Shown here piece by piece: positions 40,426 to 45,295 of a stretch of 45,295 nt of DNA. This stretch comes from an uncultured Verrucomicrobia subdivision 3 bacterium (lineage in GTDB: Bacteria; Verrucomicrobiota; Verrucomicrobiia; Limisphaerales; UBA11358). Under the pieces are notes generated by a model, which did not search any database, was not told the DNA's origin, and was given only the letters and a program-made list of their open reading frames with translations. The translations under genes and the position numbers were made by a program. The stretch is taken from positions 1-45,295 of the forward strand of contig CAINLR010000141.1 of the NCBI GenBank assembly GCA_903850425.1. Direction: 5' to 3'. Positions within the stretch are counted from its first letter, which is position 1. Every line of letters starts with the position of its first letter.

Positions 40426-41862
40426 ATGCCAGCCAACTTGCCAACGGCCCCGACCAAGCGCGCCCCCATCGCGATTCTCGGCGTGCCGTTCGACAGCGTC
40501 AACATTGACGAGGCGCTGGACCTCATCACCGGCATGGTGGCGTCGGGCCGCCCGCATTACGCGGCGACGGTGGATGTCAGTTTCCTGGTGGCGGCGACGG
40601 AAGACGTGGAGTTGCGGCGGATTTTGTTCGATGCGCACCTTGTGCTGGCGGGTGAAAAGCCCGTGGTCTGGGCGTCCAAGATTCTGGGCAATGAAGTGCC
40701 GCAATGTATCTCCGCGCTCCGGCTGACGCCGCCGCTGCTCGCGCTGGCGGAGCAAAAAAGCTGGCGCGTCTTTTTTCTCGGCGGCACTGCGGCCAGCGTG
40801 GACGCGGTGGCGGAAAAAGTCCGCGCCAAATATCCCAAGCTGGCGGTGGTGGGCGCGTATGCCCCGCCCGACCAGCCCGTGCTGGAAATGGATCACGCCG
40901 ACCTGCTGCGCCGGCTGCACGCCGCGAAACCAGACCTGTTGTTCGTGGCGTTCGGTTGTCCGAAGGAGGAGAAATGGATCAGCATGAATTTCCGCGAGGC
41001 CGGCGTGCCATTCACCCTCGGCATCGGCGCGACGCTGGACGTGCTGGCCGGCACGCGGTCGTTGAAGCCAGCCGCATCCCAATCGAATGCGAAACAAACC
41101 TGGAATTTCAGCCGCGCCGTTTTGCGGCAGGCCTGGCAATTGCGGTCCCGCAAAGTCACCCCAGCCGTGGGCGATGGCCTGATTTTTCCGGATCCCTTCG
41201 GCAATCTGATCATCCGTGTGCCCGCGCGGCTCGGCGCGGCGGAAGTGCAGGGGTGCCGCCCCGAATGGCTGCGCGCGGTGGAAGGCGGCCAGGTGATGTT
41301 CGATCTGTCCGACACGGTTTTTGTGGACAGCACGGGCATCGGCCTATTGATCCGGTTGCGCAAACAAGCCCGCGAGCTGGGCCACCAGTTTATTCTGGTC
41401 GCGCCCCGGCCGCCGATTGCGGCGGCGTTGCGGCTGATGAAGCTGGACGAATTCTTCACCATCCAAGCGAGCCTGGCCGGCGCGCGGATTTTGATGGAAG
41501 GCGCGGCGGGTGCGCCGACGGTAACCAGCGGCGTGCTGCAAGAGGAACTGCAAATCCGCTGGGTCGGCGAAATCACCGCGCTCAACGTGGTGGAACTGGG
41601 GGCCTACACGGAATCGGAGCTGTCGCAGGTGTCGCCGGGGATGTCGGTGGTGATTGATCTGGCACGCGTCACCTTCGTGGATAGCACGGGCATCGGCCTG
41701 ATGCTGCGCTTCAAAAAAAATCTGAAACGGCGCGACGTGGCGTTGAAGTTCATCAATGTTTCCGGCTCGGTGCTGAATGTCTTCCGGCACACACGGCTGG
41801 ACGAATACCTGCTCGGCAACAATAAGCAAGCGCCGACCCGCGCCAAGGACGGTCCGGTTTGA
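40426..41862 (+). CDS. WecG/TagA-type glycosyltransferase fused to two STAS domains
   Basis: A 478-residue fusion. Residues 12-210 follow the WecB/TagA/CpsF fold (AILGVPFDSVNIDEALDLIT, RVFFLGGTAASVDAVAEKVR, PDLLFVAFGCPKEEKWISMN, LGIGATLDVLAGT). Residues 250-360 and 370-465 are STAS domains, each with an intact phospho-site motif (VFVDSTGIG at Ser302 and TFVDSTGIG at Ser420). Compared with remembered family members, three active-site positions differ: TPNVDF is TVDVSF (Asp50), LCDGTP is LAGEKP (Gly76-Glu77) and CPKQEKW is CPKEEKW (Glu181). The usual RAPxWMQRxGLEW segment after the fold is also gone. ATG 40426 starts just before the fold; an ATG at 40393 overlaps a promoter-like sequence. I infer a regulatory or altered-substrate protein in polysaccharide synthesis, switched by STAS phosphorylation. 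Confidence 0.88.
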   Translation: MPANLPTAPTKRAPIAILGVPFDSVNIDEALDLITGMVASGRPHYAATVDVSFLVAATEDVELRRILFDAHLVLAGEKPVVWASKILGNEVPQCISALRLTPPLLALAEQKSWRVFFLGGTAASVDAVAEKVRAKYPKLAVVGAYAPPDQPVLEMDHADLLRRLHAAKPDLLFVAFGCPKEEKWISMNFREAGVPFTLGIGATLDVLAGTRSLKPAASQSNAKQTWNFSRAVLRQAWQLRSRKVTPAVGDGLIFPDPFGNLIIRVPARLGAAEVQGCRPEWLRAVEGGQVMFDLSDTVFVDSTGIGLLIRLRKQARELGHQFILVAPRPPIAAALRLMKLDEFFTIQASLAGARILMEGAAGAPTVTSGVLQEELQIRWVGEITALNVVELGAYTESELSQVSPGMSVVIDLARVTFVDSTGIGLMLRFKKNLKRRDVALKFINVSGSVLNVFRHTRLDEYLLGNNKQAPTRAKDGPV

Positions 41863-42008
41863 GGACGACCCAACTCGCCTAGTTCTGCCTTCTGAAGTCG
41901 GTTTCCGACGGCCGTGGAACAGGCTTCTTGCCGGTCGGGTTGGTTCAACCCCTTCGTTGCCAACGAGCGGCTGGCAGCCGGTCCCACTACCCGAGTCCCT
42001 TCACCAAA

Positions 42009-42037
42009 AATCCCCTCCGGTGGTGCCGGAGGGGATT
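42009..42037 (-). terminator. Rho-independent terminator of the giant repeat-protein gene
   Basis: A perfect 12-base stem AATCCCCTCCGG/CCGGAGGGGATT with a 5-base loop. Read on the minus strand it is followed by TTTTT, so it ends transcription of the minus-strand gene that stops at 42068. The rest of the 41863-42067 gap shows nothing else. Confidence 0.78.
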
Positions 42038-42067
42038 GGTTGATGGTGTAAGCCAAACCTGTTCGAG

Positions 42068-45000
42068 TTACGGTTTGTGCAGGCGATAGAAGCGATTGGT
42101 CGCTCCGCTGGCGGAATTGGTCACGCTATACTTCAGCGAGGTGACGATGGGTTCATTGGTGGTGAACGTCCAGTTCGTCTGCGACAGGGACGGCTGGGCT
42201 TCCAGTTTGTAGCCACCCGCCCACGTCGGCCAGGAGAGCCGCGCCTGATTGCCGGGCAGGGCCGTGATGTTGAGCGCCGGGCTACAATCACCGCCATAGA
42301 CCGTCAGCTTATAGGGCCCGTAGCTACCCGCCAAGACGTTGACCACGAAGGTGGCGTTGGAAGCGACGTTGAACGAGAAGGAGCGGGTTGCACTGCCGTA
42401 ACCTGCCCCGACCACAAAGCCGGCATCCGCCAGATAACTGGCACACCGGTCAACATTCGTCGGATTGTAACTGCCGGAATAAGCCGCCACCACCATGCCG
42501 AAGGAGGTGTTGGTATTCTCCAGCGTCACGGTAATGCAGGCGTCGGTCCGACCATTGTGGAAGGTGAAGTTATCCGCTGGATACGATCCACCGGCGATCC
42601 CGGGACAGGCCTTGGCCACGCCACAGACGCTGGCCACGCTGTTGGGATTTACATAGCCGTTTTGGAACGGCGTGCTCGGACCCGTTGCCGTGCTGAAGGA
42701 AATATTGGGACAGAGGTCGCACTGGCCACCACCGTCGCCGCAGGCCACCGGGTAGAGGAACAGCGACCAGTTGCGCAGCGTGCCCAGGCTGCCGCCAAAG
42801 CCGTCCGTCATCTGCAACCGCCAGTTGCCGTTGGGCGTCGCGTTGCCGATGTAGTTGGCCAGGTTGCCTTGCGGGCGGAACGTGCCCACAAACGGCGGCG
42901 ACCCGGCGGCAATGGCGGTGGCCGCCGCATCATCAAAAGTCGTGCGGTTGGCATCCGCGCTGCCGGAGCCGAAGTTGGCCCCGCCACCGGTGGCGGCCAC
43001 CAGCGGCACCGTGGTGCCATCCGGCGCGATCAAGGACAGGCTCAAGTCCGAATCAATGGGATGCGTGAGCCACAGCGACACCGCCACTTTTTTCAGCATC
43101 GAGCCAAACCCGGACACGACGTTGGTCGAAAGCGCCGTGCCCACATCCGGAATCGCGGTGGCGACATTATTATCATAGCGCAACGGCGTCACCGCCGTGC
43201 TGCCGGTAGGCACCACATAATTCATGGTGAATGAGCCCAGGCTCGAATTCACGGTCAGTTGCAGACTGATATCCGTGCCGCACACGAAACTCGGGAGCGT
43301 GGAAATTTGGAACGGGGTCACGTTGGTCCCCTTGCCGCCGCCGGCAATATTCGCATAAGTCGAAGCGGGCTGGCTGATGAAGACCCCGGGCGTGGCCGCC
43401 GACAGGGAGGCGTTGATGCCGGTCATCGGCGTGCCCGTCTGGTTGGTGATGACCAAGTTGAGGCTGTTGCACTCATTGGGATCAATCGAGTGGCTGCCAT
43501 CGCCGGAAGTGACGGCGACACTCGCCACCGCGCCGGGCAGAGACGTCAGGGTCAACACCACATCGTTACCCGTGCCACCGATGTAGGAAATGGTGAACTT
43601 GTAGCCGCCGGTCGTGAGGGTCGCGCCTTCCGCCAGGCCGCTGAAGATGCCGCTGCAGGCCTCCGCCGCGTCATTGTTGAGGATGGTGAATTTCTGCCCG
43701 ATCGTCGCGGGCGTGGTGAACGCGGGAACCACCGTCAGCGCGGCGCTGGCCAGCGTGGCGGTGCCAGTGACATTCAACTGGTCATAAGCGCTCCCCGGAG
43801 CGGGTCCGGTCAACTCGACGGTCAGGTTGCCGGTGGCACCGAAGGTCACATTGCTGCTATTGAGGATGCCGGGGCTGTTGCCCGGGGCAATGCTGCCATT
43901 GGCCGTGATCGCGCCAACCGTGCCGGTGCCGCCGAGCGTGGCACCGCCATCAATTAGGACGGGGATGAGTGGTTGGGAACCGTTGACCACAAGTTTGCCG
44001 CCGGTGATTTCAGTAAGGCCGGCAGTGTAAGTGCTGTTCCCATTCATGGTGAAAGTTCCGCTGCCGGTTTTGCCAACCGTCCAGCCTGGCGCATAGCCGG
44101 TGCCGGTAAAGGAACCATCAAACTGGCTGGTGCCATTGTTCAAACCAATATAAATCCAGCCGCCGATGCCAAAGTTGACCGTGCCGGTGCCCCGCAGGGT
44201 GTTCATATAGGTGTTGAAAATTGAGAAATCAAACGTCCCGCCGCCGTTGACCAGAACATCGGCGGTGTTGACGGTTTGCGCCGAGGCGGCCAGCCGCGCC
44301 GTGGCCGCCGAGTTGATCACCAGATTGCCGGGCACGGCGATGTTACCGCCCGACTTGTTCAAGACCAACTGGCCGCTGCTGACCGTGGTGGTCCCGACAT
44401 AGGTGTTGGCCGCCGCGCCGGAGAAACGGTTGGTGCTGCCAACGGACGTGAGGTTCCCGATGCCGCTGATGGGACCGACGATGTCGAACATGCCGGGGGA
44501 ACTAAAATTGTTGATGGTGGCATTGCCCGCCAAAACCACCGGGCCATACCACGAACAAGGATTTTGCGCGGTGAAGGTGGTGCCCGCCGCGAGCGTCACC
44601 GACTCATTGGTAATCGAGCATGAAAACAGGAAGAGTTCGCCGCTATTCGTCACGGTGGTGCCTCCACTCGTGGAACCCAGCGCCCACGGCGTCTCGGCGG
44701 TCACCGTCAAACCGCTGACCGTAAGCGGGCCGGTGAAGGAATTGCTGCCCGTCAAATTGACAAAGGCACCGGTGGTCGCCCCGCTGACAACTTTGAACCC
44801 GCTGCCATTGTCGCTCACTTTGGCGGGAATCTGCAGGTCCCGGACGACCGCGCCATTATCCACGGTGATGGTGTTGCCATACATTTTGATATTCCCGCTG
44901 ATGATGGGCGAGACGCTGGCCGAGGCCGTGACATAGATATCGCCGGTCATCTGGAGTTGCGCCGTGCCGGTGGTGATGGCCCCGGCATTCAAAGTCACCA

Positions 45001-45295
45001 AGCCGACCGTGCCCGCGCCACCCAGGGTCGTGCCGCTATTGACGGTCACCGAGCTTTGCGGCTGCACCCCATTGATGATCAAACCGCCGCTGTTAATCGT
45101 GGTATTGCCCGTATAGGAATTGTTACCGCTCAACGTGATGGTGCCCGAACCTTCTTTCTGCAAGTCGTTGCCGCCGGAGATTAGACCGGTGAAGGTGGAT
45201 GAACTGTTGCCGTAACCCAGCACCAAGTAACCGCCGCTCAGACTCACATTGCCACCGCCACTCAGCGCATCAATCCCTTCATACGCAGCCGCAAT
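42068..45295 (-). CDS. Giant secreted protein: autotransporter-type repeats plus P-like domain (N-terminus off window)
   Basis: At least 1075 residues are open to the window edge, with no start visible. The N-terminal part is a beta-helix of autotransporter passenger repeats (KEGSGTITLSGNNSYTGNTT, KTGSGTFTMNGNSTYTAGLT, each followed by INSG/ITGG-type turns). A segment around SIAPGNSPGILNSSNVTFGA closes the helix. After that come an unrecognised Cys-containing beta domain, a proprotein-convertase P-like domain (KVAVSLWLTHPIDSDLSLSL, LIAPDGTTVPLV, GNWRLQMTDGFGGSLGTLRN, then WSLFLYP), a Cys-rich region and the C-terminal module seen on other exported proteins here (GYKLEAQPSLSQTNWTFT ... NRFYRLHKP). 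No beta-barrel translocator is present. Likely a cell-surface or secreted adhesin- or matrix-type protein. Confidence 0.9.
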   Translation of the reverse strand: MAAAYEGIDALSGGGNVSLSGGYLVLGYGNSSSTFTGLISGGNDLQKEGSGTITLSGNNSYTGNTTINSGGLIINGVQPQSSVTVNSGTTLGGAGTVGLVTLNAGAITTGTAQLQMTGDIYVTASASVSPIISGNIKMYGNTITVDNGAVVRDLQIPAKVSDNGSGFKVVSGATTGAFVNLTGSNSFTGPLTVSGLTVTAETPWALGSTSGGTTVTNSGELFLFSCSITNESVTLAAGTTFTAQNPCSWYGPVVLAGNATINNFSSPGMFDIVGPISGIGNLTSVGSTNRFSGAAANTYVGTTTVSSGQLVLNKSGGNIAVPGNLVINSAATARLAASAQTVNTADVLVNGGGTFDFSIFNTYMNTLRGTGTVNFGIGGWIYIGLNNGTSQFDGSFTGTGYAPGWTVGKTGSGTFTMNGNSTYTAGLTEITGGKLVVNGSQPLIPVLIDGGATLGGTGTVGAITANGSIAPGNSPGILNSSNVTFGATGNLTVELTGPAPGSAYDQLNVTGTATLASAALTVVPAFTTPATIGQKFTILNNDAAEACSGIFSGLAEGATLTTGGYKFTISYIGGTGNDVVLTLTSLPGAVASVAVTSGDGSHSIDPNECNSLNLVITNQTGTPMTGINASLSAATPGVFISQPASTYANIAGGGKGTNVTPFQISTLPSFVCGTDISLQLTVNSSLGSFTMNYVVPTGSTAVTPLRYDNNVATAIPDVGTALSTNVVSGFGSMLKKVAVSLWLTHPIDSDLSLSLIAPDGTTVPLVAATGGGANFGSGSADANRTTFDDAAATAIAAGSPPFVGTFRPQGNLANYIGNATPNGNWRLQMTDGFGGSLGTLRNWSLFLYPVACGDGGGQCDLCPNISFSTATGPSTPFQNGYVNPNSVASVCGVAKACPGIAGGSYPADNFTFHNGRTDACITVTLENTNTSFGMVVAAYSGSYNPTNVDRCASYLADAGFVVGAGYGSATRSFSFNVASNATFVVNVLAGSYGPYKLTVYGGDCSPALNITALPGNQARLSWPTWAGGYKLEAQPSLSQTNWTFTTNEPIVTSLKYSVTNSASGATNRFYRLHKP

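Noticed and set aside
1-45295. CRISPR arrays, complete insertion sequences and rRNA genes
   Set aside because: No regularly spaced direct repeats, no transposase frame with terminal inverted repeats and no rRNA-like sequence were seen. The only mobile-element trace is the integrase fragment near the tRNA.

Overview
The window looks like a chromosome fragment of a Gram-negative, free-living bacterium of the Verrucomicrobiota, probably near the Pedosphaera/Limisphaerales group. This placement rests on gene content and remembered relatives, not on a marker gene. Supporting traits are about 60% GC, large secreted carbohydrate-active enzymes, a short C-terminal domain with a Y-x-L/I ... NW ... F-F/Y-R pattern on exported proteins, a small Lys/Ala-rich protein, a PrsR-type sigma-54 regulator and a glycosyltransferase-STAS fusion.

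Layout. 0-7 kb: dinB, a truncated URO-D-family fragment, a secreted GH51-like arabinofuranosidase, a small basic nucleoid-like protein and a broken recD2 helicase gene. 7-13.7 kb: a TetR-regulated tripartite RND efflux operon (TetR, RND pump, adaptor, outer-membrane factor), followed by a second recD2 remnant. 13.7-20.5 kb: an eroded stretch with several gene stumps (recD2 3' end, a C-terminal exported-protein domain, a possible cytochrome-type N-terminus, a signal-peptidase-like N-terminus, an integrase N-terminus). Among them sit intact genes for a heparinase II/III-like protein, a P-loop kinase, a tRNA with anticodon CAU and a DUF4832-like secreted protein.

21.1-34.6 kb, minus strand: a 13.5 kb nitrate-assimilation cluster. 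It encodes a cytoplasmic NrtA/NasS-like protein, NrtA, NrtB, two NrtC/D-type ATPases, an alginate-export-type porin, a CysJ-like diflavin reductase, ferredoxin-type nitrite reductase NirA, assimilatory nitrate reductase NasA, a MOSC protein and MobA. A LysR regulator is divergent from its 5' end. The layout gives a complete path: outer-membrane entry, ABC uptake, two-step reduction to ammonium, electron supply and molybdenum-cofactor maturation. The three redox enzymes share a short repeated helix-like motif that may dock them together.

35.8-41.9 kb: a signalling and polysaccharide module. It holds a Wza-type export lipoprotein, a PrsR-type sigma-54 response regulator, a three-domain RsbW-like/GAF/SpoIIE phosphatase, a CheY-like receiver overlapping it by 4 nt, and a WecG/TagA-type glycosyltransferase fused to two STAS domains. 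The glycosyltransferase part has lost several residues that I expect in the active site. Together these suggest a partner-switching circuit acting on exopolysaccharide synthesis, the best candidate here for an undescribed system. 42-45.3 kb: the 3' part of a very large secreted protein with autotransporter-type beta-helix repeats and a proprotein-convertase P-like domain.
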